Made by a program: the position numbers and the translations under genes | Part shown: one piece after another, positions 8,678 through 16,951 of the stretch | How the letters are laid out: every line of letters begins with the position of its first letter | Position numbering within the stretch: position 1 is the stretch's first letter | Origin: Streptomyces aurantiacus | GTDB lineage: Bacteria > Actinomycetota > Actinomycetes > Streptomycetales > Streptomycetaceae | DNA length: 64,000 nucleotides | NCBI RefSeq assembly: GCF_027107535.1 | Contig: NZ_CP114282.1 | Coordinates: 62,001 to 126,000 of the forward strand | Reading direction: 5' to 3' | Notes under the pieces: model-generated | What the model saw: the letters and a program-made list of their open reading frames with translations, nothing else | Databases searched by the model: none | What the model was told of the DNA's origin: nothing

Positions 8678-9169
8678 TCAGGCCTGGAGGTGCAGCAGTT
8701 CGCGGTTGCGCTGCTGTTGGCCGGGGGTGAGCGGCTCGCGCCAGGGCTGGTAGTGGCTGGTCCACATGGGGCTCGCGGCCGGTACCGGGTCGGGGGCCGG
8801 CGGGCGTGCCTGGTTGCGGCGGGCGCGGTCGCGGTCGGCCGCTGCGACAACGCCGACCCAGTCGAGTCCGTGCCGGATCTGGAGGCGGCGGCGCAGCCCG
8901 GCTCGGTCCCAGGAGGTGGTGGCAGCCCAGATGCCGGTGGGGGTCAGTTTCGGGTTGGCGAGCGCCCACTTGAGGCAGCCGGCGGCGATGGGGCAGCCGC
9001 GGCATGCGGTGCGGGCGCGCTCGATGCGGTCCCGGTCTTCCTTGCTGCTGGTCTGGCCGTGCTCGTGGACGAACAGAGCGGGGTTCGTGCGGCAGGCCAG
9101 GACCGTGTTGGTGTGGGGGAAGGGGATCCGGGGGTCGGCCTCGGGGGCGGGGGTGGTCGCAGTGCGCAT
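8678..9169 (-). CDS. WhiB-family iron-sulfur transcription factor
   Basis: WhiB proteins are actinobacterial regulators that hold a [4Fe-4S] cluster and act with the main sigma factor. The four ligands are visible: Cys26 (VLACRTNP), then Cys56, Cys59 and Cys65 in ACRGCPIAAGC. The downstream GIWAAT turn (residues 79-84) stands in for the usual G[VI]WGG motif, a weak variant. The C-terminus carries the expected basic segment (RDRARRNQARPP). The protein has 163 residues, long for the family because of a Pro-rich tail. AAGGAGGG precedes the ATG. Like other plasmid and phage WhiB copies it may alter host gene expression; its targets cannot be inferred. Confidence 0.88.
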   Translation of the reverse strand: MRTATTPAPEADPRIPFPHTNTVLACRTNPALFVHEHGQTSSKEDRDRIERARTACRGCPIAAGCLKWALANPKLTPTGIWAATTSWDRAGLRRRLQIRHGLDWVGVVAAADRDRARRNQARPPAPDPVPAASPMWTSHYQPWREPLTPGQQQRNRELLHLQA

Positions 9170-9230
9170 GGATGAAGCCCTCCTTGCGGAGTGATCGAAA
9201 CGGGGGAGAGTGCAGGGGGACGTCGTGCCG

Positions 9231-9512
9231 TCAGGCGTGGTCGTCGGAGGCGTTGCCGCGCTTGGGCTGGTCGTCGGAGGCGAACCGGCCCTGCCGGGCT
9301 TTCACCGGATTCGTGGTGATCCAGTCCTCAGCGCAGGTCTTGTGAACGGGCTCGCTGAGGTGGGAGCGCATCGGCGTCGGCTTCTTACACAGCACGCAGG
9401 GCAGGTCCTGCCAGCGGTCGAAGTGGCGGCCGTCCCGCCAGTCCAGGAGATCGCCGGGAGCCGGGACCAGACCCGGCTCGAACGGCTCCGGCTTACGGGC
9501 CCGGGCAGTCAT
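9231..9512 (-). CDS. Small zinc-finger-like hypothetical protein
   Basis: The 93-residue protein has CVLCKKPTPMRSH, followed by VHKTCAEDW, a Cys2-His-Cys arrangement that could bind zinc. Its ATG overlaps the stop of the GGDEF gene (ATGA), so the two are coupled. The function is not known. Confidence 0.65.
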   Translation of the reverse strand: MTARARKPEPFEPGLVPAPGDLLDWRDGRHFDRWQDLPCVLCKKPTPMRSHLSEPVHKTCAEDWITTNPVKARQGRFASDDQPKRGNASDDHA

Positions 9513-10210
9513 GCGACGGGCAGGTGGGTGCCGGGACGGCCTGGGCGGCGGCCGTGGACCGCGGGCGTGTAGGCATCCTGCCGGGTCGCCACATAGCCGG
9601 GCGGCTGCTGGCCGGTCTTGACCCGGTACATCGCCACGTCCGCACCCCGCAGAAGCCGCGAGGCACCGGCCCCGTCCGGCAGATCGGATGCGCAGGCGAT
9701 ACCGATCGACACCGCCGGACGCAGAATCCGCCCCTCAAGGTCGCGCAGCGGCTGCCCGTCGTGATGGACGGGCTGCGCCAGCAGCTCGCGCAGCGCGAGG
9801 ACCTCACGGACCGCTGCGGCGCGCGGCAGCAGCAGAGCGACGCCGAACTCGTCACCACCCAGGCGCGCGGCGAGCCCGCTCCGGGCGGCGGCCCAGGCGC
9901 TCAGGCGACGGCCGGTCGTGGCGATCAGGGCGTCACCGGCGGCATGCCCAAGGGTGTCGTTGACGGTTTTCAGGCCGTCGGCGTCGGCGACCAGGACGTG
10001 CAGGAGCTCGCGGCGGGCTCGGGCGAGCCGGTCGATGCGGTCCATGAGGATGTCGCGGCCGGGCAGGCCGGTGAGCGGGTCCCGGCGGGCGGTGTGCAGC
10101 TGGCGGCGTACGCGGACGTCGTCCGCGAGGACCGCCAGGGCCAGCGGCACGGCGGCCGCGGTGATGACGAGTGTGCGGGACGGCAGCCGTAAGGCGCCGG
10201 ATCCGGGCAT
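9509..10210 (-). CDS. GGDEF-domain protein (predicted diguanylate cyclase)
   Basis: The 233-residue protein has one N-terminal hydrophobic helix (residues ~12-29) and a GGDEF domain starting at RDPLTGLPGRD. The active-site loop LGGDEF is intact (118-122), as is the VADADGLKTVND metal-binding strand, so synthesis of cyclic di-GMP from GTP is plausible. No RxxD inhibitory site is visible before GGDEF. I chose the ATG preceded by GGAG; a longer start at 10246 lacks one. In Streptomyces, c-di-GMP controls BldD and development, so a copy on a mobile element could influence the host. It overlaps the downstream zinc-finger-like gene by 4 bp. Confidence 0.85.
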   Translation of the reverse strand: MPGSGALRLPSRTLVITAAAVPLALAVLADDVRVRRQLHTARRDPLTGLPGRDILMDRIDRLARARRELLHVLVADADGLKTVNDTLGHAAGDALIATTGRRLSAWAAARSGLAARLGGDEFGVALLLPRAAAVREVLALRELLAQPVHHDGQPLRDLEGRILRPAVSIGIACASDLPDGAGASRLLRGADVAMYRVKTGQQPPGYVATRQDAYTPAVHGRRPGRPGTHLPVA

Positions 10211-10250
10211 GATGGTCTCCGTTCTCGCCCCTTTGCGGGCGGGCATGGGA

Positions 10251-10290
10251 GAGGCGCACCCCGGGCTGTCCAGGCGGTGGGGTGCGCCTC
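10251..10290 (-). terminator. Hairpin GAGGCGCACCCC, copy 1
   Basis: Perfect 12-bp arms lie between the kinase and GGDEF genes. The same palindrome recurs at 11408-11450, so the two intergenic spaces share an origin. Confidence 0.6.
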
Positions 10291-10428
10291 TTGTCTTTGA
10301 TCATTGATTCCTGGTCCGACCAGGCGGTCGGGCATGCTGGATGGTGCGTCCGTCTCGTGACGGGGACGGGAGCATCCCCGGGACGGCCGGCCTGCCTCTT
10401 AGCCGATGCTGCGGCCGCCCCGGGGCCC

Positions 10429-11370
10429 TCAGACAGGCATCGCCTCGCGGGACTCCTGCAGGGCGTGGTCGTCGTCCTGGTCGTCGTCGCTATTCGGGCC
10501 GTGGACGGTGCAGACGATGTCCTCGTCACCGTCCAGGTCGCCGTTCAGCGCCCGGAACAGGCAGGTGACGCTGTAGGCGGGCGCCCACGCGTAGCCGGTG
10601 CATTCGTCGTCGTGCGGGCACGGCAGCATCACGTCGAACCCGATGTCCCCCTCACCGTCCACGTCGGTGCGCAGCGCGAGGGTGAGGTACATCTGACCGA
10701 GGCGGATCTGCGCGACGCGGTCACCGCCGGCGGCGTTCGAGCCGGGCTTCCACCGCCACAGCGGCACGATCTCCGGTCCGAAAATGCGGCGTACCAGCAG
10801 CAGATCGCCCAGGCCGTCGCCGTCGCCCTGCCCGAGGTCGGCGGCCCGGACGCCGCTCAGCCGTTCCAGGAACGGCAGCAGCCGGTAGAGGCTGTCCGCG
10901 AAGACCACCGCGTGGAAGCCTTCCGCCCGCAGCGCTGGATGGGCGTGGACCATCGCCTTGTGCTGCTGGTGGACCGTGTCGTCCGGCACGGTCCGGTTGG
11001 CCGGGCGCGGGCCCTGGCGCTCCACACACACGGAGGCCGGGGTCGCTACGACCACGGCGGTGGCTGGCATGCCATGCCGTTTGGCTGCGGCGACCAGCGG
11101 CGCCCGGGCCTCGCGGCTGACGTTCGTCGCGTCGATGACCGTGAACAGCCGCCGGGCCATCCGGCGTTCCAGGAGCAGGTGCAGGGCATCGACCGCGTCG
11201 GCGGTCGCCTCCTGGTCGCTGGCGTCGTCGCTGACCGCTTCACGCAGTGCGTCGAGGGACAGGACCTGCGAGGCGGGCCAGGTCGCGGCGAGCGTCGACT
11301 TTCCGGCGCCGGCCGGACCGATGAGCACCACCAGGCCGTCCGGTAATTCGGGAGAGAGCAGCGAGGTCAT
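10429..11370 (-). CDS. P-loop kinase/ATPase resembling the bacterial Pnkp kinase domain
   Basis: The 313-residue protein has Walker A GPAGAGKST (18-26), then LSLDALREAVSDD with Asp40 and Arg43, the arrangement of the polynucleotide 5'-kinase domain of Pnkp, and FTVIDATNV as the next conserved strand. About 170 residues of kinase fold are followed by a C-terminal domain ending in a very acidic tail (DDDQDDDH). Bacterial Pnkp kinase phosphorylates 5'-OH RNA ends in repair; here the ligase and phosphatase parts are absent, so a free-standing nucleic-acid or small-molecule kinase is the most that can be said. The ATG follows a GAAAGGAAG ribosome site. Confidence 0.7.
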   Translation of the reverse strand: MTSLLSPELPDGLVVLIGPAGAGKSTLAATWPASQVLSLDALREAVSDDASDQEATADAVDALHLLLERRMARRLFTVIDATNVSREARAPLVAAAKRHGMPATAVVVATPASVCVERQGPRPANRTVPDDTVHQQHKAMVHAHPALRAEGFHAVVFADSLYRLLPFLERLSGVRAADLGQGDGDGLGDLLLVRRIFGPEIVPLWRWKPGSNAAGGDRVAQIRLGQMYLTLALRTDVDGEGDIGFDVMLPCPHDDECTGYAWAPAYSVTCLFRALNGDLDGDEDIVCTVHGPNSDDDQDDDHALQESREAMPV

Positions 11371-11407
11371 GCGTGCTTCCTTTCGCGTCGTGCGAGGGAC
11401 ATGGAAA

Positions 11408-11450
11408 GAGGCGCACCCCCGGGACTGTCCCGGCTATGTGGGTGCGCCTC
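11408..11450 (-). terminator. Hairpin GAGGCGCACCC, copy 2
   Basis: The 11-bp arms lie directly downstream of the gene at 11484. It is a sequence relative of the hairpin at 10251-10290. Confidence 0.6.
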
Positions 11451-11483
11451 GTGCTGTACGGGCTGTGAGCAGGTGTTCTGCCC

Positions 11484-12008
11484 CTACTCGGGTAGTCCGC
11501 GGTGGCCACCCAGCGGAGGCAGGGACTGCACGCTTCGCCAGCCCGGCGTGCGGTCGTCGTGCAGGGACAGGCCGTGAGTGGGCCGGAGCTCCGCGAGCAG
11601 TTCCATGAGGACGTCTTCCGTGTCGAGGACGATGTCGGTGTAGCCGTGCCCGCAGGTGCACGGCACGATCAGCGTCAGCACGTCGCGGGCGCCGTCGTCC
11701 TCGCTGATGCGCAGGGTGTGGTGCAGCCACAGGCCGCCGTCCAGCCAGGCCACCGCGCTCGGCTCGAACGGGCCAGCGCCGGTGCCGGTGCCTGGCAGGG
11801 CCGGGTGGCCCTGCCAGTCCAACGCGTCGACCACCGTGGCGAGGGTGTCCGGGTAGGCCGTGTAGACGTGGTGCGCGGCAGTGGTGACGGCGTCCTCGCG
11901 CTGCTCGTCGGCGTCGGGTGCGTCGAAGGCCTGCGCCATGTCGAGCAGGTGCGCCAGCGGGGAGTCCGCCGCGTAAGCGCGTGCGGGCGAAGTCAGGGTG
12001 TCGGGCAT
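11484..12008 (-). CDS. Hypothetical protein, plasmid backbone
   Basis: I do not recognise this acidic 174-residue protein. It shows a central beta-rich segment (AVAWLDGGLWLHHTLRISED) and one CTCGHGYTD motif that could be half a zinc site. It sits between two hairpins, so it may be a single-gene unit. A GGGAGG site precedes the ATG. Confidence 0.65.
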   Translation of the reverse strand: MPDTLTSPARAYAADSPLAHLLDMAQAFDAPDADEQREDAVTTAAHHVYTAYPDTLATVVDALDWQGHPALPGTGTGAGPFEPSAVAWLDGGLWLHHTLRISEDDGARDVLTLIVPCTCGHGYTDIVLDTEDVLMELLAELRPTHGLSLHDDRTPGWRSVQSLPPLGGHRGLPE

Positions 12009-12061
12009 GTGGAGCTCCCTCCCAGAAGAGGTGTGCCGGGCCGGGCTGTCCGGTCCTGCGC

Positions 12062-12106
12062 CCCGTCCCGCACCAGCCGCCCTGATGGGGTGGGGTGCGG
12101 GGCGGG
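12062..12106 (-). terminator. GC-rich hairpin after the Pycsar-like remnant
   Basis: The arms CCCGTCCCGCACC (12062-12074) and 12094-12106 pair with one G-T mismatch. It lies just downstream of the stop at 12118. Confidence 0.55.
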
Positions 12107-12117
12107 ACGCGGAACCG

Positions 12118-12528
12118 TCAGGCCAGGGCGCCGAGCGCGGCCAGGAGCAGCAGGGCCAGGGCGGTCAGGATCAGGTCCACCGCACGCCGGAGACGGCGGT
12201 ACTTGCCGAGCGCGATCTGGGACAGGACCCGGATCCGGGCGGCCCGGGTGTCGCCGTGCATGCACGCGCGGATCTCGGCTTCCGTCAGGCGTGCCCAGTA
12301 CGGGAACGAGGCCCGGTCACTGCCGCCTAAGCGGGGGCGGACGACCAGGAGCAGCAGCACGGAAGCGGCGGCCAGGGCGAGGGCGCCGGCTGCGCCGAAG
12401 GCCTGCGTGACGGCGGGCAGTTGGCGGTCGGCGAGCGAGGCAAGCCCGGCGAGGGCCGCGCCGGTGAAGGCGAGCAGCAGGCTGGACTTGCCGTCGGTGC
12501 GGGCGAAAGCGCACAGGTTCGCAGATTC
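12118..12528 (-). pseudogene. Pycsar effector (PycTM-like) membrane protein, 5'-truncated
   Basis: The open frame of 136 residues begins right after an in-frame TGA and reads CAFARTDGKSSLLLAFTG, then a second hydrophobic segment, a cytoplasmic stretch (RASFPYWARLTEAEIRACMH), and a third hydrophobic C-terminal helix. This is the order seen in PycTM effectors of cyclic-CMP/UMP (Pycsar) antiphage systems, which damage the membrane when triggered. The usual ~15 residues before the ARTD motif are missing and no ATG, GTG or TTG occurs before it, so the 5' end seems lost. No pyrimidine cyclase lies beside it. It may be a remnant, or may use a non-standard start. Confidence 0.6.
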
Positions 12529-12637
12529 TCACGCTTGAGAGCAGCGGAACCTGCACGCGGTCAGCTTCTAGGGGCCGACAACGCGCGGGTTCGAGAGCTG
12601 CGAATGTGTCGCCGCGTCAAGCAGACCGCGTGGCCAG

Positions 12638-15600
12638 CTACGGCTCGCGGGGCGGGCGTGGAGTCAGGTCCGCCGCCTGCGTTCCCATGAAGTGGCCGAG
12701 CGCCCGGTATGCGTCGAACTGGGTGTGGTCGAACCACTGGTCCATCGTGGAAATGCGCGGGAACGCCTCTTCCTCCACGGCGTAGCTCAGCAGCTCGTAG
12801 GGCATGTCTGAGGTGAGGTTGGCCTTGGCGAAGATGATTGTGCCCTTGTCGTCGGGCGGCTTCCCCTCGGAGAACGGAAGCCGTTCGGGGTAGGTGATCG
12901 TCCCGCGTACCGCGCACCGCTTGGAGAACCTGGCGTTGAGTGCCTTCATGGGCTCCTCGGGTCCCCGGGGTGTGCCGCTGCCCGGCACCAGGTCCAGCGG
13001 GTCGAGGTCGTCCGGGCCGTCGAACGTGATCCGTACGCCGAGCTCCTCGTAGGCCAGGGTGACGGCCTGGGCCAGTGTGGTGGCCAGTGGCGGGTCGTCC
13101 CCGCTGGCGTCGATCACGAAGACCGTCCGGCAGCGTAGCCGGAGTAGCTCCACCAGCCCCAGGTTGTCGAAGTGGCCGCCGTCGGTGCACAGCAGCAGGG
13201 GGGTGGTGTCGGAGTATCGGTTGACCAGTTCCTGGAGCTGGTATCGCAGCCGCCGTACCCAGGGCAGCCGGGGCAGCCTGTGGTCGGGGCCCTGCGCAAC
13301 CAGCTCCGCGAGGTAGAGCGGATTGGGGATCCAGGTGCCCAGCCGCAGGTTCGTCAGCGCTAGGAGCCGCTCCATGAACGTGGTCTGGGTGCCCATCGCG
13401 GAGGCGAACGCGGCCCCTGAGGCGGCCACGGCGGACTGCACGGTCAGGTCCCGGGCGATCAGCGGCGGAGCGGTCTTCTCCATGGTGTCGGTGCGCACCC
13501 AGCCGGTGTCGGGGCCGCCCACGTAGTCGGCGGCGAAGGTGAAGGGCACCGCCGGGCGGCCGGGTGCGGTCCGGTTGCGGGTGGACACGGCCGCCGAGGC
13601 CACGAACAGCACCTGCGGGAAGGTCTCTTTCTCCTTCTCCACCCGGGCCGCGTACCGGCTGAGCGGGGTGCCCTCGGCAAAGTAGTCGTATGGGAGCACG
13701 CCGACCGAACCGTCCCGGAGCACTGCCCGCCGCAGGGAGAAGGCCCCGGCCAGCCGCCGCCGGTAGAAGGGGTGCAGGCTGAACACGGTCTGGTCGATGC
13801 TCACCGCCAGCACGATCAGCACCACCGGCACTCCCGCCTGCCAGGCCCAGTGCCACCGACCCGAGTGGACCACGGTCCAGGACATCAGCGCGAGGCCGAA
13901 AAACGCCACCAGCAGCAGGACCAGCCAGCAGACCACGGCACGGATCCAGCCGCGGGAGCCCACGCTGGCCAGCAACGTCTTACCGCCGCTGCGCAGCGGC
14001 GCCTTCTCCCCGGTGGGCAGCACCTTCTTCACACCGCGGTAGGCGGTAACGAACAGGGTGCCGAGCGCGGTCGCCGCGGCGGTGACCGCGCCCAGCAGCC
14101 CCAGCGCCCGTCCGCCGTTCCCCGGCACCCACTGCCAGCCGGCCAGCCAGGTGAAGAACCAGATCACCGCCGGCAGCACGATCACGTAGATGGACACCGC
14201 CGCCGCCAGCCCGACCACCGCCGTGACCGTGCTGCGCTGCCAGGGCCGGCGGGACTTCACATCGCGCAACTGTGATCGGCCGGAGGCGTGCCAGGGCCGG
14301 CGGAACATCAAGCCGTAGACCTGCCACAGTGCGAACACCACCGAGAGCACCCCGGCGAGCCCGAGCAGGGCGAGGACCGATACCCAGGCATGCGGGTACA
14401 GCTTCAGGGCTGGGAACACCAACTGCTCGCGGAAACAGGCGGGTTCGACTGGCACGCGGCAGGTCGGGGTGAACTTCGGGGCCCGCCAGATGAACCGGCT
14501 CAGGTCGGTGAGCGGCAGGTGCGTATAGAAGAGGCGGAGGTACTGGCCGAGCGCGGCGAAGGCCAGGGTCAGCAGGCTGAAAGACAGGGCCAGACCGCGC
14601 AGCACGGTGCCGGCGGCCACCAGGTATTCCTTGGGACTGTCCGCCAGGTACTTGGCGTGCCGGCGGACGTGGTCTTCCTCCGGGCTGCCGGCCGCGAACG
14701 CATCCGCGAGGGTGGCCAGATGCTCCTGCGGCCGAATCGGGTTGCCGTCCTGGCCGGTGGGCTGTGGGGTGAGGGCGAGTTGCAGTGCGCCAGCCGTATA
14801 GCCGCCGCCGGACACCGCCACCAGATACCGGGACTTCAGCAGGTGTCGACGCAGGGCTTGGAGCGCGCCCATGGTGACGGCGGCGGAGCGGATTCCGCCG
14901 CCAGAAACGCAGAAGCCCGACTCGGCCGGCTTCCGTCCGGGCAGTCGGTAGGCACGGGTGCGCCAGCGGGCCAGGGCACTGTCGCCCAACTGTGTACCGC
15001 TGTTTCCCGTCGGAGGCTCGCTGTCTTTCGCGACGCCCGGATTTGTGCTCCTGTCCCCGGTCTGCGGTGTGCTGTCCGTCGGTTTCGCGGCGTCCGGCTC
15101 CGTGCCGCTGTCCCCCTTCGGCGGCGGGGCGGTCCATTTGCCGCGCGGTACCCAGTCGTGCGGGGCCAGCGGCGGAACGATTACATCGGGCCTGTCTTCG
15201 CCGCTCGCCGTGTCAGCGGCGACATCGTAGGTGTACGAGATCTTCGGTTTGGTCCGGCCCGTCTTTCCGCTGATGACCTTCTGCGGTGGGCGGAGGCCTC
15301 TGGCCAGCAGGAGCCCCAGGACCCAAAAGGCCGTGACGGCCAGCGGCACTGCAAGAGTCCACTTCAGCAGGGCGAAGCAGGCGGCCGCCGCGAGTGGCAG
15401 ATCGGGATATGTGTCGTTCTTGATTCGGCCGAGGGCCTCGGCGAGGAACAGGTTCTCGCCGGCCGCGTCGGCCAGTGCCATGACCCCGGTCAGCACGAGG
15501 CCGCGCAGCGCCCACAGCCGAGCGGAGTCGCGGTAGAGGAGGAGGCGGCCCAGGCTGAAGGCCCCGGCGAGGAGCAGGGTGTACCCGGGGATGAACATCA

Positions 15601-15859
15601 CCCAGTCCTGCCAGATGCCCTCCAGGAACAGTGGCGCCTCCTGCTTGGTGAGGACCTCCCGGGCCCTCGCACCGTTCCCGGCGAGCTGCAGGCCCACCTC
15701 CCCGGCCTTCGGCCGGTTCCACCAGAGCGGGTGGCACAAATAGACCAGTGCCCACCCCAGCCCCAGAGCGGTCGCCGTGGCGCACAGTCCTACCTGCAGC
15801 TTCGAAACATCAGGCAGCTGCTGCGTGTACCGCGTCGGCTCCGTCGTCCCACTTGGCAT
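12638..15859 (-). CDS. Membrane-associated patatin-like phospholipase
   Basis: The 1073-residue protein is read from the ATG at 15859; the frame is open upstream, but there the translation is Arg/Pro-rich and looks non-coding. The N-terminal ~190 residues hold about four hydrophobic helices, then a Pro/Thr/Asp-rich linker. The patatin core begins with the oxyanion loop SGGGIRS (319-325) and the nucleophile in AVSGGGY (Ser350). A second membrane block lies at ~440-720, and the catalytic aspartate is in TDGGHFDN (Asp893). Patatins cleave phospholipid acyl chains; some act as cell-killing effectors in nucleotide-signalling defence, but no cyclase is adjacent. No good ribosome site is visible, so the start is uncertain. 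Confidence 0.8.
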   Translation of the reverse strand: MPSGTTEPTRYTQQLPDVSKLQVGLCATATALGLGWALVYLCHPLWWNRPKAGEVGLQLAGNGARAREVLTKQEAPLFLEGIWQDWVMFIPGYTLLLAGAFSLGRLLLYRDSARLWALRGLVLTGVMALADAAGENLFLAEALGRIKNDTYPDLPLAAAACFALLKWTLAVPLAVTAFWVLGLLLARGLRPPQKVISGKTGRTKPKISYTYDVAADTASGEDRPDVIVPPLAPHDWVPRGKWTAPPPKGDSGTEPDAAKPTDSTPQTGDRSTNPGVAKDSEPPTGNSGTQLGDSALARWRTRAYRLPGRKPAESGFCVSGGGIRSAAVTMGALQALRRHLLKSRYLVAVSGGGYTAGALQLALTPQPTGQDGNPIRPQEHLATLADAFAAGSPEEDHVRRHAKYLADSPKEYLVAAGTVLRGLALSFSLLTLAFAALGQYLRLFYTHLPLTDLSRFIWRAPKFTPTCRVPVEPACFREQLVFPALKLYPHAWVSVLALLGLAGVLSVVFALWQVYGLMFRRPWHASGRSQLRDVKSRRPWQRSTVTAVVGLAAAVSIYVIVLPAVIWFFTWLAGWQWVPGNGGRALGLLGAVTAAATALGTLFVTAYRGVKKVLPTGEKAPLRSGGKTLLASVGSRGWIRAVVCWLVLLLVAFFGLALMSWTVVHSGRWHWAWQAGVPVVLIVLAVSIDQTVFSLHPFYRRRLAGAFSLRRAVLRDGSVGVLPYDYFAEGTPLSRYAARVEKEKETFPQVLFVASAAVSTRNRTAPGRPAVPFTFAADYVGGPDTGWVRTDTMEKTAPPLIARDLTVQSAVAASGAAFASAMGTQTTFMERLLALTNLRLGTWIPNPLYLAELVAQGPDHRLPRLPWVRRLRYQLQELVNRYSDTTPLLLCTDGGHFDNLGLVELLRLRCRTVFVIDASGDDPPLATTLAQAVTLAYEELGVRITFDGPDDLDPLDLVPGSGTPRGPEEPMKALNARFSKRCAVRGTITYPERLPFSEGKPPDDKGTIIFAKANLTSDMPYELLSYAVEEEAFPRISTMDQWFDHTQFDAYRALGHFMGTQAADLTPRPPREP

Positions 15860-16020
15860 CCATGCACGGTAGTGAGACGCGCACAGTATGTCAGTGGACG
15901 CGCGGGGGCTTTCACGATTGCCATGACACCGTCCAATCGGTCGCCCTAATCCTTGAACTTTAGACATTGACACACCGTTGAAGCCCAGTGACGACAGCGA
16001 CGCCCGGTAGCCCGTCCTTG

Positions 16021-16179
16021 CTAGCCGCCGCTGCCCGGAGAGGCAGCGATGGGTAGCACCGCGCGCGGGACGGGGAGAGTCTGCCGGTGGGTCTCGCCCA
16101 CGGCGGTCAGGGCCTCGATTTCGTGGACGACGGGGCTGGTGGTGCGGCAGACGGTGCAGCGGTAGCGGTATCGGCGCAC
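16021..16179 (-). CDS. Small CxxC protein
   Basis: The 52-residue product from a GTG with GGGAGA upstream begins VRRYRYRCTVCRTTSP. The single CxxC and basic N-terminus are typical of small conserved Streptomyces plasmid proteins, but I cannot give a function. It is probably transcribed alone, after the hairpin at 16229. Confidence 0.55.
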   Translation of the reverse strand: MRRYRYRCTVCRTTSPVVHEIEALTAVGETHRQTLPVPRAVLPIAASPGSGG

Positions 16180-16228
16180 GGTGGTCGGTCTCCCGAGAGA
16201 TGGTTGATGTGCGGGCAGGGAACAGCGA

Positions 16229-16258
16229 CGCCCCGCCCGGAGGGATCCGGGCGGGGCG
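16229..16258 (-). terminator. Perfect 12-bp GC hairpin terminator
   Basis: CGCCCCGCCCGG and its complement surround a 6-nt AGGGAT loop. It lies downstream of the gene at 16311 and marks the end of the transfer-ATPase operon. Confidence 0.75.
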
Positions 16259-16310
16259 CGAGGTTCGAGCTGGGTGGGGTCTGTTCTCCGCGTTCTGGGC
16301 GGGGAGGCGG

Positions 16311-16475
16311 TCAAGTGTTGATCTGACTGCGGACGTTCGCGACGAGGCGGAGAATCTCGTGGGCCATGTCGGTGATCGTCTGGAGCTGCCTGTCGATGTC
16401 GGCCGGGTCTGAGCCGGTGAACGAGAACGACTGGTCATCACGGTCTGGCTCGGGGTTGGTGAACGAGAACGACAC
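16311..16475 (-). CDS. Small hypothetical protein in the transfer-ATPase operon
   Basis: The 54-residue protein (GTG start, CTGGAG ribosome site) reads VSFSFTNPEPDRDDQ then FSFTGSDPADIDRQ and an amphipathic C-terminal helix. The start lies 12 bp after the stop of the DUF6197-like gene, so the two should be co-translated. Not recognised. Confidence 0.55.
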   Translation of the reverse strand: MSFSFTNPEPDRDDQSFSFTGSDPADIDRQLQTITDMAHEILRLVANVRSQINT

Positions 16476-16489
16476 GGGCAGCTCCAGCG

Positions 16490-16951
16490 TCAGATGTTCA
16501 TGTGGTGGGCGCGCCGGATGGCGGCCTTCCACACGCTACGCACCTGCGCTCCGGTGTGGGAGTCGTTCCAGGAGGGGATCGACTGCCACCGCTTGCCGTG
16601 CTGGCGGCGAGCCTCGTCTAGGAGGAGATTTCCGGCATCGCAGTAGGCGGCGTTGCGGGCGCCCGCCGCGGCGCGCAGCGCGCCGATGGAACAGCGGGCA
16701 CCCTCGGGGTGGATGAGGGTGCGCCTGGCCCAGCCGTGGGTGTCGAGGAAGGTGAGGGCGTCGGTGAGGGTCTTCTCGACCGGCCCGGTCAGGCGCATTG
16801 GCGGGGCGGCGGCGTGGGTGAGGTGGACCTGCGCGGGAGCCGCAGGGGCCGCAGGGGCGGTGGGTTCCGGGGTGGGGTCGAGGAGTTGGAATGCTTTCGC
16901 GTACAGGTCCTGGTCGACGGGGGTGAAGTCGGTCTTGGTAGGGGTGTTCAT
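16490..16951 (-). CDS. DUF6197-like protein
   Basis: The 153-residue protein starts at the ATG that overlaps the stop of the transfer ATPase (ATGA). After a Pro/Ala-rich N-terminus it contains the DUF6197 pattern: a helix, GWARRTLIHPEGARCSIGAL, AAAGARNAAYCDAG, then WQSIPSWND. DUF6197 proteins are common on actinobacterial mobile elements and have no established role. Its coupling to the translocase suggests a job in transfer or its regulation. Confidence 0.7.
   Translation of the reverse strand: MNTPTKTDFTPVDQDLYAKAFQLLDPTPEPTAPAAPAAPAQVHLTHAAAPPMRLTGPVEKTLTDALTFLDTHGWARRTLIHPEGARCSIGALRAAAGARNAAYCDAGNLLLDEARRQHGKRWQSIPSWNDSHTGAQVRSVWKAAIRRAHHMNI

Noticed and set aside
15860..16441. N-terminal extension of the patatin gene to 16441
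   Set aside because: The extra ~194 codons are Arg/Pro/Ser-rich, overlap the small CxxC and coupled genes on the same strand, and have no domain character.
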